Source: Sinohyriopsis cumingii (Eukaryota > Mollusca > Bivalvia > Unionida > Unionidae). From it: a stretch of DNA of 64,000 nucleotides. The stretch lies in NCBI GenBank assembly GCA_028554795.2, contig CM068832.1:85584511-85648510 (forward strand). Reading direction: 5' to 3'. Positions within the stretch are counted from its first letter, which is position 1. Each line of letters starts with the position of its first letter. A program made the translations under genes and the position numbers. The notes under the pieces are model-generated. The model ran no database searches and was not told where the DNA came from. It saw only the letters and a program-made list of their open reading frames with translations. Of the stretch, positions 33,438-45,460 are shown piece by piece.

Positions 33438-33960
33438 ATGGACCACTTGACAGTTAGTGCTGCATTTTTAGGAAATAGAGAAGATTATTTGAATAAAGAT
33501 TATGTTTCACGGGTAGAACCTGGAAAATTATATGCCGCCCATAACTATCGAGATTATTTAGATACTACTAGTCAAGATTTTATTGACTTTAAACAAAAGG
33601 TAATGAGGCGTAGAGAGGGAATATATAAAAGACTAGATAAATAAACAACTATGTACTGCTGAAGAAGTTAAAAGAAAATATAAGGACCCTGATAACATTT
33701 ACGAGCCTAGGTCAGGCGCTACTGGAAGTGGTTTTTCTACTCAAGAAAGGGGTCTTTTTGCTTGTCCTAACACTATTCTTTCTGACGTAGATTGATTAGA
33801 AAGTACGATTGGATGAAAACTTACTGGAAATAATTTGCCAGAAATCATTAATGAAATATCTGATATTTGTCGAATAATTTTTACAGGTGGTATGATGGAT
33901 ACCAATATTTATCGCTCTCTCACCGATGAAATTGCTGATGATTGTCACCGTGATTAGACG
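33438..33960 (+). pseudogene. Polinton structural gene remnant, minor-capsid-like
   Basis: An open frame of 68 codons (33438-33644) is followed, after a frame change near 33650, by more open coding-like sequence to about 33800. It then continues with stops to 33957. Position directly before the capsid gene suggests a minor structural protein. The sequence itself was not matched to a named family, so the name rests on context. Confidence 0.45.
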
Positions 33961-33974
33961 AATAAGTAATAAAT

Positions 33975-34325
33975 AAAATGATTATACATCATGCTCAACG
34001 TGGACCAATCATGGTTGGAGTAGTAAAGTCGCGAGTACCAACTTACAGAGCAATTAACGGAGATTATTTAGAAGGATAGCCCCAAAAGCAATATCGATTT
34101 CAAACCAATTGAGGATGAAGTATATTGAGGCTGCTCGTGTTAAAGGCATCGGCGCTGTAGGTAATCGTGCCGGTAAAGCGTTCTCGACAATCAATGATAG
34201 ACAAGCAAAATGTTTAAAAGTATAGCCAAATCATCGTGAAAGAATCGAATTACAAGTTCAAGATGCAAGTATATAATTGTTACCCGTTAAAGCATTTATT
34301 TAAGTAGAAGGAGAACTAGTGACAG
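33975..34325 (+). pseudogene. Unidentified Polinton gene remnant
   Basis: Broken frames contain GPIMVGVVKSRVPTYRAING and a small-residue/basic segment GAVGNRAGKAF. There are several in-frame stops. It sits between the minor-capsid-like remnant and the major capsid remnant and is probably another small virion protein gene. No family was recognised. Confidence 0.4.
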
Positions 34326-35230
34326 ACTCGTCACTAATATAGATTATGGAGCCGATATTAGAGTCAGTTTTGTTAAAAATGGCTTCATGACGTTCTTCAG
34401 AAGTGCTCTATACATGATTGATGGAATACACATTGAAACAATTCAAAATAAGTTTGACGTTGCCACAAGAATAATAGTTCTAGCAAGATATTCAGACGAT
34501 TATACAAGATCAGCTTGTCCTATATTGATGGTTACCAAGGATAATGCTGAATATCCCAATGACAGACCATGTATTAAGCCACAAAGAGATACAGATAGGG
34601 CTACTGCAATTGATTCACATCCAGCTGGAATGATAGCCAGACCAGCTGCTGCATTTTCGATATTTACAGATCACCAATGATAATTGCAATTTAGGTTTTA
34701 GAACACATCAATTAATGTTAAAATGTAATCGTAGAAGATTTTCATGTTCAATTCCAATGTCCCACATCTTTGAATTTTGCAGAAATGTTAGAAAGGTTAA
34801 AGGTTATTTTCGGAGCCAGATATTGTTCAAAGTGCTGTTGATGGTATTTGTACATGGCCTATAGCATCACAACAAGGTGTTTCTGCCCCAAGGCATAATT
34901 TCATTGCTCTTCAAAATGTTGCACGATTAAACTCTCAAGAAAGCGGTCCAGTGCTGTTTGAAAAACTTGGTGTTTCACAATAAATGGACATCAAGAACCG
35001 TCTGAAGATGCATTAGTAATTTTGATCAAAATTATGTAGCACGTGCATATCATCGCTTGGTGACATTTATGGGACGTGATCAAAATATATATACTGGTTT
35101 ACAAATATCACAACTAGATTTTACAACACTTTATCCGATCTATTATTTTTCGTTTGATCATCTTGAATTATTTAGATAATCGGTCGTTAATATACATTTT
35201 CGAGCTCCCGAAACCCAATGATGTGATAAT
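34325..35230 (+). pseudogene. Polinton major capsid protein (double jelly-roll) remnant
   Basis: The longest frame (34387-34680) contains FFRSALYMIDGIHIETIQNK and the VLARYSDDYTRSA segment. After frame shifts there is a SCSIPMSHIFEFCRNVRKV block near 34745, the kind of proline/phenylalanine-rich strand that lies at the middle of hexon-like capsid proteins. A C-terminal DFTTLYPIYYFSFDH-type block follows near 35115-35165. At least four disruptions are present. Length (about 300 codons left) is shorter than the 450-600 usual for the family, so parts are deleted. Confidence 0.7.
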
Positions 35231-35414
35231 AATTAATAATCTCAACTGGAATGGCATGAAAGAAAGAAACAGGACAGGGATTCAAAAAAGGGGAAAATCC
35301 TTAAGATTACAACTGACCCCTTTTTCGGTACGCAAAATGTCTGAAACATCTAGGGACACTTCTCTAAACCGTCCAAATTCTAACTTCGATTTCCTTGATG
35401 CTGATAACAATTAA

Positions 35415-35715
35415 ATATCAAACATTTAGAGGTGTTTTAATGCGTGGTCAGTTACCTGTCTAACCAAACAATGTTGCCACAGGTATTGCTAATCTCGATT
35501 ATAGTTCTGGTACAGGAATTCATTGGATGGCACACGCAATTGATCCACGTAGAATAGTTTATTTATATTTGTATGGATTGTCTCCACCAAACAAATTTAT
35601 AAATTACGTAAACACAATAAAAACTCCAATTTGGTATTCAACATTACCAACACAAACACTAAAAAATCAGTTACCTAATACTGGTTGTTTAGAAAATATC
35701 ATTTCGTTGTATTGA
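35415..35715 (+). pseudogene. Polinton maturation cysteine protease remnant
   Basis: The intact stretch 35527-35715 and the codons before it read NLDYSSGTGIHWMAHA and then YLYGLSPPNKFINYV. The family signature is N-x-D-x-x-x-G-x-G-x-H-W-x-A with catalytic His, followed by Y-F-D-S-F-G-x-x-P-P. The His and the surrounding Gly/Trp are present; the Asp/Ser of the second block have become Leu/Tyr. The C-terminal catalytic Cys region was not identified. It is convergent with the integrase, with which it nearly overlaps at the stop. Confidence 0.78.
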
Positions 35716-35716
35716 T

Positions 35717-36420
35717 TTACGCTTTTTTTGTGATCGTATTAACTGGTTTTCCGGCGGTTACACGAGTAATTTCATTATTTAATGAAGTAAAAATTGCACT
35801 TGGTAATCTTGCAACCCATTCTCGAGATCTTATACTTTTCTGAATTACTTCCTTTCCGTATTGATATTCAAATAACCGCTCACCTAGCGTTCTATTAAAT
35901 AGTTCAACAGTAGCCTGAACACGATGAATTGCGGTATGTCCTAGTCTGAATTTAACGTCATGTTTCTTTTTCTTCATCAAAGATGATGCTACACAAATAA
36001 ATTCTTTGCCAGGATCAACCCTTAATAGTTGTAGCCATCGCAGGGGTCCTCGTTGATAAATTCGTTATAAAGCAGAAGAAACTTCAGTTGCTGTTTTATG
36101 GTTCAACATCCTTATATCTACTTGCAACGTCATCGACAGTTAACGAGTATTTGTATTTTGATTGACGTCTTCCAATTTTAGTAATATGATGCACTAAACA
36201 TAAAATATCAGGTTGATGAACTTCCTTAGGAATGCTGACATCAGAATGTGCATGATGAATTCTTTTGAGGTGCTGGTAAATAAATGTGCAATATTGTCTG
36301 TCGTACTAACCATTGTGCAGCAACAGAGCGTGTAACATTTGTGCCATCAGCGAGTTTGCTAATTGCTGCCCTACCCCTCCAATATCCCCTTGGGCTATAA
36401 TACATCGATTCCATTATTTC
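35717..36420 (-). pseudogene. Polinton retroviral-like (DDE) integrase remnant
   Basis: On the minus strand the N-terminal part reads MYYSPRGYWRGRAAISKLA and WLVRQ...IYLPAPQ, the Polinton integrase zinc-binding region lead-in. The catalytic core follows: a first acidic pair in TVDDVASRYKD near 36130, a second Asp in DPGKEF near 36015, and the Glu in ATVELFNRTLGERLF near 35912. In-frame stops and shifts separate these blocks. The C-terminal 87 codons (35717-35980) are open. It is oriented against the other genes of the element. Confidence 0.82.
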
Positions 36421-36433
36421 AATAACTGGTTTA

Positions 36434-36740
36434 TTAAGTACCCCTTTTGATTAATAATTTACCTTTCATCGCAGATCTTACCCACCAGTTCGGTAATGAT
36501 TCTCTGTAAGATATAATTTTTATAGAATTTACTGCATGAATTAATTTTACGACTGCAATATGTCGCTGTTGTAAATCATTACTTTTATATGTTACATCAT
36601 GAGCGTGACATGCTTTGTATATCATTTATAGGATACTCTCTAGGTCTTGGCTGATCTTGGTTATCAAGTCGGATATCAAGTCTGGTTCCAAAACCGCACT
36701 TATTATATCCTCGAAAGTGTTTTTCTTCTGGGTATTTAGA
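36434..36740 (-). pseudogene. Possible extra coding remnant upstream of integrase
   Basis: A 63-codon open stretch (36434-36625), and before it a stretch reading GYNKCGFGTRLDIRLDNQDQ, lie directly upstream of the integrase on the same strand. They look protein-like but match no family I know. They could be an integrase N-terminal extension or a separate small Polinton gene. Confidence 0.3.
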
Positions 36741-36974
36741 ACATGGATTTTACTGGTAGAAATAATTTTATTTGTGCCACATTTTACATAATTTACCTGC
36801 AAGTGCGCGTCTTATTATTATTATAGTTATCAACATACTTGTAGGAGTATGTGCTCTTTATCTAAGACAATATATATTCATATTCTTTATTATATTTCTA
36901 CAACATTAATGCAATTGATTTCTCAGCAACATGAGAGCAAAAGCCCGTTCATGATCATCCATCGATATTAATTT

Positions 36975-37580
36975 CATTCAGATTAACTATCATAGATTCA
37001 CCTGAGTCAGGTAAAGCTCAATGACTGCTTAATTTGATAATGAGATGGCTCAAATGGGATAAGTTGTATGTAGACGCTCCGTCAGTTGATGATCATCGAT
37101 GCTATGAATTACTTAAATAATTTAATGAAATGCTAAGCTGTTGGACGAGGACTGCAATGCTATTATTGATTTTATTTTCGATATTGCTGAAGCACCATCT
37201 GTATATAAACTAGATGGATTTGTTAATAATATCTTAGTGTATGACGATATGATGCTGCACAAGCACTCAAATCCAGCTGCAATATTTTCTAGAGGAGGCA
37301 TACAAAATACGGACGTGATTTATGTTACTCAGGGATATACACAAACACCTAAAGTGATCAGAGATAACCGCTATATATTAGTTGCGTTTAATGTAGTTAA
37401 TACAAATACTATGAAATATATTCATCAGACTTGGTACAGCGGAGATATGGACATAATTAGATTACACAATTTCTTTTCAAAAGCATAATCTGCTCCACCC
37501 GGATTTATAACAATACATTTGCACGATCCTAGAACAAGATATCGTGTAGGTTTTGATAAAATATTCGGATGTATCAATAA
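36975..37580 (+). pseudogene. Polinton FtsK/HerA-type packaging ATPase remnant
   Basis: A degenerate Walker A (SPESGKA, normally ending G-K-S/T) lies near 36995-37015 with a stop immediately after. A coding stretch containing LYVDAPSVDDH follows. Walker B appears as ILVYDDMM near 37229-37252, inside a 115-codon open frame (37141-37488). The sensor-like VIYVTQGYTQTPKVIRDN follows, and after a frame shift a C-terminal HDPRTRYRVGFDKIF. Block order and spacing match the Polinton/adintovirus genome-packaging ATPase. The Walker A damage and stops make it non-functional. Confidence 0.8.
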
Positions 37581-37799
37581 TGATTTAATTATAGCAGCAG
37601 CGAGGGTGCGACCTCGATGGAACGTCAGGTGGGTAAACAAAACAACACACAAAGTTCGAGGAACACAAAGTAACAAAAAACTAACTCAGTTAGAAAAAAA
37701 TGTCGTTAAAGTTAGAGGTTTTTGGTTAAGCGTTAAAGACTTTATTTTTCAATTATCGTTGGAAGGTTTTATTTTAAGCAAATGACGTCTCAGCAAAGG

Positions 37800-38316
37800 T
37801 CTGTTCACCATCTATCTGCCCCTTAGAGTATGCAGTCCCATGCAGAGGAGGTAATTATATTGTGCATGCCATGATTACTAAGTCTGATCCAAGTGTTCAG
37901 ATATTGTGTAACAGAGCATTTGCTGTTGTATTGTGTTTCTTTGTTGATATACAGACTAAGTTGAAGCATTTTATAAATATTCAGATAAAATATATAATCG
38001 ATTAGCTGTTCAATGATCCTTTCCTAAAATACAAATTTAGTGGAAATCTTCTTCCGAGACCCGCCGTTACTAATTCATATAGATTGTAGTGGTCACAGAT
38101 CATGATAACAGGAAGTGAACTTGTTTTCTAAAGCACACAATAACAAGTAAACTTTACACAAGCTAAGCACGCCCATTGTTACGTTACACTCATGACGGAG
38201 AGTTATAATAAAGTGTGATATGGACAGAAAAATGTCAAGGTCGCACGTGACGTTCATTTTACAGTGGCTGTAGTTTCTATCTATTTATCTATGTATCTTT
38301 GTATTATCTATGTATC

Positions 38317-38401
<85 letters not shown>

Positions 38402-39800
38402 GTGAATAAGAAATTAGACATTCGTATGACAGCTGATTGTGGCAAAAACGTTTTCATACCATTGCTTGAAGGTAGACATTATCATACAGCATTCTTTGCT
38501 TTTAAGTTTGTCACGATGACCGATTTTGTATCTCTCACTGACCTAAATCCATGTTTGTGTTCAAGTTCATGCGTGTGTTATTGTAGTTTTTAAAGTATAG
38601 GATATTGCACGTTATATTTAAGTTCTATAGAACATGTGCCACAGTGACAATTATTTTAGACGTGCATATCTCTTTGAATGAAGAATCTTTCAGGTTGGTT
38701 GTCCTTGAGGTTCGTAATGATATCGGACATAAAATATGTCTACCACAGCAGCTAAATTGAAAATCATTTTATTGTTGAATTACATAATTGATATTTTCAA
38801 CATTGTATAACAACAACGAGATAATAGTCTTATCTAGATTCACCTGGAATTCTTCACTCACAGTAAAGACATTGACCATTCCAGGAATTATTTTTACTTT
38901 TTGATATTTTCTTTTGGATTGTGGTTCGTCTGGAGTTTTTGTTCTCTTTCCGAAATTCTGAAGCTCCTTGCCTTAAAACAGTAAATTGGATGACCAATGT
39001 ATCTGCAATTGACTAGATTTGACTTTGTCAGATACCAACTTTCTCCATCGTGGCAACAATCAAAATACAAAGTTATGTGTGACGTGAACTTTCCATATGC
39101 TTTAAATGATGAAGAATGTTTGAACCATGTTTTTGTTCAGTGGTTCTTGAAAGGTATATTCTTGAAAGGTACATGACAGGGGTTCTGTGCAAAGTAGCAT
39201 ATAAAGTTAAAGGATATGTGCTTTTTTATTTCCATGTTGGCTTATTCTTGTATGCATGATTCAAACAAATGATTAGAGTGGGGGAGAGCTATGTATTATT
39301 TACAAATTGTGTGACTGAGATTTGCTTTGTTAAAATAAGAGGTTATTTAAATAGATTTACATATAATCATGTAAGTGGCCGTGAGATATAAATGCTTATT
39401 CCTGTCTGCAGACAGAAAGTAATAAGTAATATGCTGTTTGGGTCAATATTGTATGCATCAATTTCTGTTCAAAGAACAATTGCACTGCATTACTTACTGT
39501 TGTTGTAAACTCCAATAAAGTCTACTTTTGATTCATACATTTTCCCCTGTAATTATTCCGAATTGACTGCAATATCCTTGTAGTTTTGCGAGAGAAAACC
39601 TTTCTTGTTTTCTTGCGTATCTTCACTAATGCAAATGTTTAAGTGGAGCAAAAAATGATCACGTACATGATGGAGAGAATAAGGAATAAGGTTGTTTTGT
39701 TTGCATATTTGTCAAGAATGGTAATTATTTGTTTGCAGAAAAGAAACGCCAGTAGGCGATTATATTGTTTACACTATTATTTCAATCTGTTCGATTTTTT
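37800..39800. other. No gene seen; contains (AT)n at 38321-38399
   Basis: Apart from the pure AT tract of about 79 bp, which is preceded by CTAT/GTAT repeats, I see only short frames with no family features. Confidence 0.5.
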
Positions 39801-40149
39801 ATATTGCCAATTTTGTTTCAGATGAAGAAATTGAATATGTGATCTCCAATTTAAAATTTCTCCACATCATAATCCCTATAGTTTTCGGCAGGGCTACGGA
39901 TGGCTGAGTGACCGGGTGATCCCAAGCGTTTGTTTCTACTGACAAATGCCATCTAACATCTGTCCCTGTTGGCTCTGGCCTGTGGCTCAGCCAATGTGGG
40001 TATGTGAGGAACCTGCCATTATCTTTCCGTGGTTGGTCGTCATTACATGAATATGTTCTCATCTCTAATCAGGGCGTTTCACACCAGTTCTTGTTTTTTT
40101 TTTTTTTTAATGTCATTGTATGTCCTAAAGGTGAAATCTCAACGTCTAA

Positions 40150-41940
40150 GATATGTATGTTTCAAAGTTGTTTTTGTTTCCTCCTCCCAGGAGTATTTAT
40201 CATATAAAATAGATCATTACTTTCTTTCGAACTGTGTATGGACCATACTACGTGTCTTGAATAAGGTTTCGTGGTATGGGCAAGAGAGCCAGAACTATAT
40301 CATCAGGATACAAATTTCTTTTCTTTGCATTTTTACCATACCTTAATTTCATTTTTGATTGAGTAGAATGCACATTAGCTTGTGCACATTCACAGCCTTT
40401 GACAACATGTACTTTAAATTGGAACCATAATCGAGAAGATTTATTTCAGTATCTTCATTAGAAAGATGTTTATCTTTCAGCAACTTCAATGGTCCACGCG
40501 CAGTATGTCCAAAACCTAGTTCGAATGGATTTAGTCCCAAAGATTCTTGAACTGATTCTCTAACAGCATACAACAACTACATGAATTCCTCCATCCCAAT
40601 CTTTACCTGTGTCAAAAAGTTGAGCAAATTATATTTTTCAATGTTTGGTGAAATCCTTCTAAAGCACCTTAGCTCGACGGGTGATAAGGAGAAGATTTGA
40701 ATTATTGGATGCCTAATACATACATAACTGGCATATGCCAGACATAAAAGTTGAACCCTCATTAGATTGGACAGACATGGGAAGGTCAAACTGAGTGAAA
40801 CAAAATTATCAAAGCTTTTAATACTGTTTTAATTTTAATAAGTTTTAAAGAAATCGCCTCCGTGAATCTTGTTGACGCACAGATTATGGTCAACAAGTAT
40901 TTATTATCTGACTTGGATTTAGGTAAGGGACCGACAAAATAAACCTTTATTCTGCTAAATGGTTCGTCAAATGCAAGAATAGGTTGCAGATGAGTCTTAG
41001 GTATCTTCTGACTGGGTTTTCTACCATTTAACAAGTATGACAATATCTGCAGTACTAACAAACCTCAATTTTATGTTTTGGCTAATAGAAGTGATTTAAG
41101 ATCTCATGATAAGTCTTATTAATAACTTAATGACCAGCCAAATGGGTTTCATGGGCTAGATTAGGTATTTCATGTCAGTACGATTTCGGAACGACACTTT
41201 GATAGTTCAATGGCCGCTCCACACCAGCAGGTACCACGCAAGGTCTCCATTTTCTCATTAGAATCTCATTTTATTAAAGTAACTGACAGATACTTATGTG
41301 GCTTCAGATTCACTAATGGCCTCTTAAAACAGACAGGAGATCTGAGGATATTTTTTCTGTTCGACGATAAGTGATTGTCGTTTGTCACCCTGATTCGAAT
41401 AAAGAGAATGAGTAATTAAAAGAGGATCGCTGTGAACAATACCTTTTGATTCAGTGACCTTGTCAAAAGCCTGACCAATAGACGTTTCAACTAAAGGAAA
41501 ACTTTCCTGATCAACATCGTTCTTAAGAACATTCTTTGCCATAGCGCTAGTGACTGCACAAACTGGGTATAAATCAGGGAGCTTTTAATAAGTTCGATCG
41601 ATTTCTGATCCAAAAATAGATTGACAGTTACAAGTGGATTAACCACAACATTATCTTCAGCTAGGTTATTGCTTAGTAATAAATGAAGGCCCTCAACGGG
41701 TTAAGAAGAATCTGTTCGACTGTCAGGGGACCTGAGATTATGTCTGACGACAAAGTTACACAACAGAAAGCAGCAAACCCGCACTCTATTCCCTGAATAT
41801 GAACACTCTGATTAGAAGATTACTTCGCAAAAAAGGCAAAGAACCTGTTAATATAAGACGATAAGAAGCTCCCGTGTCCCTTAAACCTTATATTGGGATT
41901 GATTAGGCAGAATCAGCGAAAAGTGATATAGAACCCTCTT
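40150..41940 (-). pseudogene. Gypsy-type LTR retrotransposon pol remnant
   Basis: The minus strand shows, in order, a retroviral-type protease region (about 41900-41640, ending with SSDIISGPLTV-like strands) and a linker ORF at 41324-41542. Then comes integrase: PILAFDEPFSRIKVYFVGPLP and YLLTIICASTRFTEAI at 40786-41061, QSNEGSTF near 40750, and RESVQESLGLNPFELGFG with RGPLKLLKD at 40430-40580. Reverse transcriptase and RNase H are missing, so there is an internal deletion of roughly 2 kb. Frames are broken by several stops. Confidence 0.85.
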
Positions 41941-41964
41941 ACGAAATAATTTATTTCCGTAGAC

Positions 41965-42700
41965 TATAAAGTAAAGAGTGAGAAAAAAGAGCTTACAATT
42001 ATTCGAAAGTAATCTAAATTATAATCCAAGAATTTAAAAACACAAGTCCTATCAAAGACAATATCAAAGTGAATCACAGTTTGAATTTCGACGAAAATCG
42101 AGGAGGGATGGTGATGACGTATGCAATAGTCAGCGTTGTACTGATGTGTGAAAAGTCTTTTGTTGAATACCAGAAAATAGTATTCCATGTTTTGAATTCC
42201 GTGTAAATTCCGATAAATGTCTTTGTCCAAGAATTAATTTAGAGCACTTTATTATTTTCAGGTAAAACAATCATTTGAATTCAGTAATTTGACAAAATAT
42301 AAAATTTCAGCCCCAAACTGGTCACAACGTAAAACAACATGACGCGTCAAGTGTTAAGTCACAACTGATCGAATTATAATTATAACATCAGTTATCGGAC
42401 TAACTAAAGCGCAAAACAAATTCCCAGAGTTTGGTCAAGAGTTCATCATTTTAGAAACAAATATAAGTTTGTTTACGAATTGACAAGTTAATTACGTCAC
42501 GGAGTCCAGCTACGTCTTTGACAAACTTAACGATTCTTAATGCGAAACAAATAAAAAACAAAAGTCGTTTACCAAAAATGTCACTGATTTTGGAACAAGG
42601 TCAGCAGCAATAAACAATGTTTCAATTCTGGACAATATTAAATCCAGTAAACAATGTTAAGTTATAATAGCATGCAATGGAAAAAAGGATATTTTAAAAA
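41965..42700 (-). repeat. Gypsy LTR remnant (5' LTR of the minus-strand copy)
   Basis: On the minus strand the sequence matches 43980-44640 of the plus strand in collinear blocks. These include ACATTGTTTACTGGATTT, GACCTTGTTCCAAAATCAGT, GATGAACTCTTGACC, GTTGTGACCAGTTTGGGGCT and CAGTACAACGCTGACTATT. It precedes the protease end of the pol remnant, as a 5' LTR should. Confidence 0.8.
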
Positions 42701-42874
42701 TAAACAGACAATGAATGTAAATATACAAAACAATATAAAACACATATCGCGGATCAATACCAGTTGAATAATTATTTGCAAACTTGATGTCCTCACGTGG
42801 ATGTTCCAGCAAACCTTTGTCTAAAAAGTAGTTATACATAATTACTACTTTAAAATAGATAAATGTCATATAAA

Positions 42875-43085
42875 AGTATGTGTGTGTGATTTGGATGTTT
42901 AACGTAACAATAACATTTTTTCAGTCTTATTGCTACGATGTCTGCAGTGTCTCAGTTTATTGTGATGTCTAGCACTGGTGGATCATGCCGCAGACATGTG
43001 GCATAATGTCCCACCCAGTCACATTATTCTGATACCGGGCCGACAGTCCTAACACTAACCTCTTAGTGCTGAGCGCCAAGTATGG
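42875..43085 (-). mobile_element. tRNA-derived SINE, family A, 5'-truncated
   Basis: It has the family body on minus (CTTGGCGCTCAGCACTAAGAG, then GACTGGGTGGGACATTATG). The 3' end is GTTACGTTAAACATCCAAATC followed by a CA-type repeat. The tRNA head is missing. Confidence 0.8.
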
Positions 43086-43669
43086 TTATTTATTACTTGG
43101 AAAAATAGTATGAATACATACAATTTACTGGTTACAACCCACAATAAACCATTACTTTATTTGCTTTCGTAAGCTTAAACAATAGTACATACGTACATAC
43201 TAGATGTCTCTTTACTACATGTTGCCCTTTGTTCTCAAGATTCATGTCCCCGCTTTGGTACTTATACTAGTTTGATTATACAAGTAAAGTAATTAACTGC
43301 AACTGACAATGTTATCTTAATTAAATTGCTGTAGCTACAAAACGAATAAAAATATATTTCATCAATTAACAATAGAAAAAAACAAATAGCTTTAGGTACC
43401 AAACTTCAAAAGAAATGGAAATGAATTTACATTCAGTATCGAAGGATGCATGAAAAACATGAAATTGTGTGGTTTAGGTTACTCTTCGATAACATCAGTA
43501 AGTAATATAGCTTGAGTAATAGTCATTATTGTGTTCGATCATTCCGTGCCCTATTTTTCTAAGCAATTAAATAAGTACCGGATAAATTATTCTACAACCG
43601 AGAAGGAACGTTTCGTTTGATATTGGCATTACAACACTTCGAAACTTACATTTTTCAGCTCCTTCTCTG

Positions 43670-43830
43670 ATTATTGTTCAGATATCACAACTCCCTTACT
43701 TTCATCGGCAAGGTGAAGAAGAAAACTCAGAGATTATTACGGCTGAATTTGTTGTTACAGGAATATAATATTGACATCAGGCACATCAAGGGAAAAACAA
43801 TTTAATATAAAATGAAATTTCCCGTTTATC
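43670..43830 (+). pseudogene. Gypsy RNase H fragment, plus strand
   Basis: It reads SDHNSLTFIGK and then RLLRLNLLLQEYNIDIRHIKG. This is the T-D-H-x-P-L ... L-x-x-Y-x-I-x-I-x-H-I-K-G signature at the end of Gypsy RNase H. The frame stops soon after, and integrase is absent before the LTR-like segment that follows. Confidence 0.85.
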
Positions 43831-43979
43831 GAAATATATTTCTTCATGCATACTTTGTATCATTCATAAGATTTCTTCGTATGATACATTTTTATATGAC
43901 CCACATGAATAATCGACGTATGAATAGTAGAAAGAAAGTTTTAGTATACAAATCTTTCTTTTCTCTTCGATGGGGGAGT

Positions 43980-44695
43980 ATTATGCATATTTAATTTAAT
44001 TGCTCGTCTGTTAGTTTTAAAATTTGTTTTCATCCAATACATGATAGTGTAATGTAACATTGTTTACTGGATTTGACATTGTCCAGAATTGTAAGATTGT
44101 CTTTTGTTCCTGACCTTGTTCCAAAATCAGTGACAGTTTTGCTAAACACCTTTCGTAGTTTTATTTGTTTATCTGTCTCAGAGTAAGAATCGTTGAGTTA
44201 AGTCAAGGTCATACCGGTACCATTTAACGTAAGGTACGTGTTAATTCGTAAACCAAATTCGATTTTTATTAGAATGATGAACTCTTGACCCCAATACAGA
44301 AATTGGTTTTGTTTTTCAGTTAGTCTTAAAACTAAGGTTATGATAAGAATTCAATCAGTCGTGCCTTAACTCTTGAGACGACAAGTTGTTTTATGTTGTG
44401 ACCAGTTTGGGGCTGAGATTTTATTTATTTTCTTCAATTTACTGTATTTAAGTGATTGTTTAACTTGAAAATATTAAATCAGTACAACGCTGACTATTGC
44501 ATACGTCATCCCATTCATCTTGGATTTTCATCAGGATTTGAAATATGATTTACTAACAACATTTCAGTGATAGGATTTTCGTTTTCTAATTCTTGGAATA
44601 CAATTTGGACTTAATTTGCAATATCGTAAGCTCCTTTTCCTTATTTTTATAGTGTGCATTGTAGGGACTTTCTCAACTCTGGCGTCGGTGTTACA
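43980..44695 (+). repeat. Gypsy LTR remnant (3' LTR of the plus-strand copy)
   Basis: It is preceded by a purine tract GATGGGGGAG at about 43970-43979 (polypurine tract). It contains TGTAACA at 44053 and ends with TGTTACA at 44689-44695. It is the inverted partner of 41965-42700. The exact 5' edge is uncertain, because matching sequence extends upstream of 44053. Confidence 0.75.
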
Positions 44696-45144
44696 CTTTA
44701 TCGTTCGTTAATGGTAAACTCAAACAAACAATTTAGCAGATCTCTTTTTGGAAGTTAGGCAGGCATCCTCGGACATAAACATCCCCGAGATGCATGATAT
44801 ATGTCATAAATTCGAACACTCTCACAAAATCGTTATATTTTCTTCCGTATCTTCCATCTTTCCTTAAGATTTGGACACCACGATGACACGGGATAAACAG
44901 TTCTGTTGAGATTGTTGCTAATCTGAACAATATTTGTTTTGGTACTGACCAGCACATCAACGAATACAACTTTACAACGTCAGCTGCCACATAGAGGTGT
45001 GTATCATGTGAATATGTCTTAATTAATTATTCAAGTATTATTTTACTAACTTACCTCTTTTAGCAATGCACATACATACGGGACAGAGAATTTATTTAGC
45101 TTTGATGTAGTTTCAAATACATTTTATACTTCTTTCCTATCTTA

Positions 45145-45425
45145 GTCTTGTGTGTGAGTGTGTATGATTTGGATATTTAACGTAACTTAAGATTTGTTTC
45201 AGTTATAATGCAGCAAAGCATGCAGTGTGACGGATCATAGCATCATTTGCCACCCAGTCAGATTATCCTAACTCCAGGTCGACCAGTCATAACACTAACC
45301 TTTTAATGATGAGCGCCAAGCGAGTCAGTTGTTAGTACCATTTTTATAAGTCTTTGGTATGACTTGACCTTGGATCAAACCCGCTACCTCCTGAATCCAG
45401 GACGGAAATTCTAACCACTTTGATT
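45145..45425 (-). mobile_element. tRNA-derived SINE, family A
   Basis: On minus, the head region carries a diverged GGGTTTGATCC B box. The body (CGCTTGGCGCTCATCATTAAAAG, GACTGGGTGGCAAATGATG) follows. The 3' block TTACGTTAAATATCCAAATC ends at a CA-type microsatellite. Confidence 0.8.
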
Positions 45426-45460
45426 TAACAATGTATTAGAAGAAATTGACTTTTTTTGGA

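Larger units (their letters stand above)
33438..37580 (+). mobile_element. Decayed Polinton/Maverick (adintovirus-like) element
   Basis: Five neighbouring remnants fit the Polinton gene set. These are a minor-capsid-like gene (33438-33960), the major capsid protein (34325-35230), an adenovirus-type maturation protease (35420-35715), a retroviral-like integrase on minus (35717-36420) and an FtsK/HerA-type packaging ATPase (36975-37580). All contain stops or frame shifts, so the copy is not functional. Long terminal inverted repeats and a protein-primed DNA polymerase B were not found, so the element is partial or broken by later insertions. Base composition is no different from the surroundings, consistent with old residence. 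Confidence 0.8.

Noticed and set aside
35154-35414. 86-codon open frame between Polinton capsid and protease remnants
   Set aside because: Its first part is the capsid C-terminus in a shifted frame; the remainder shows no recognisable domain.
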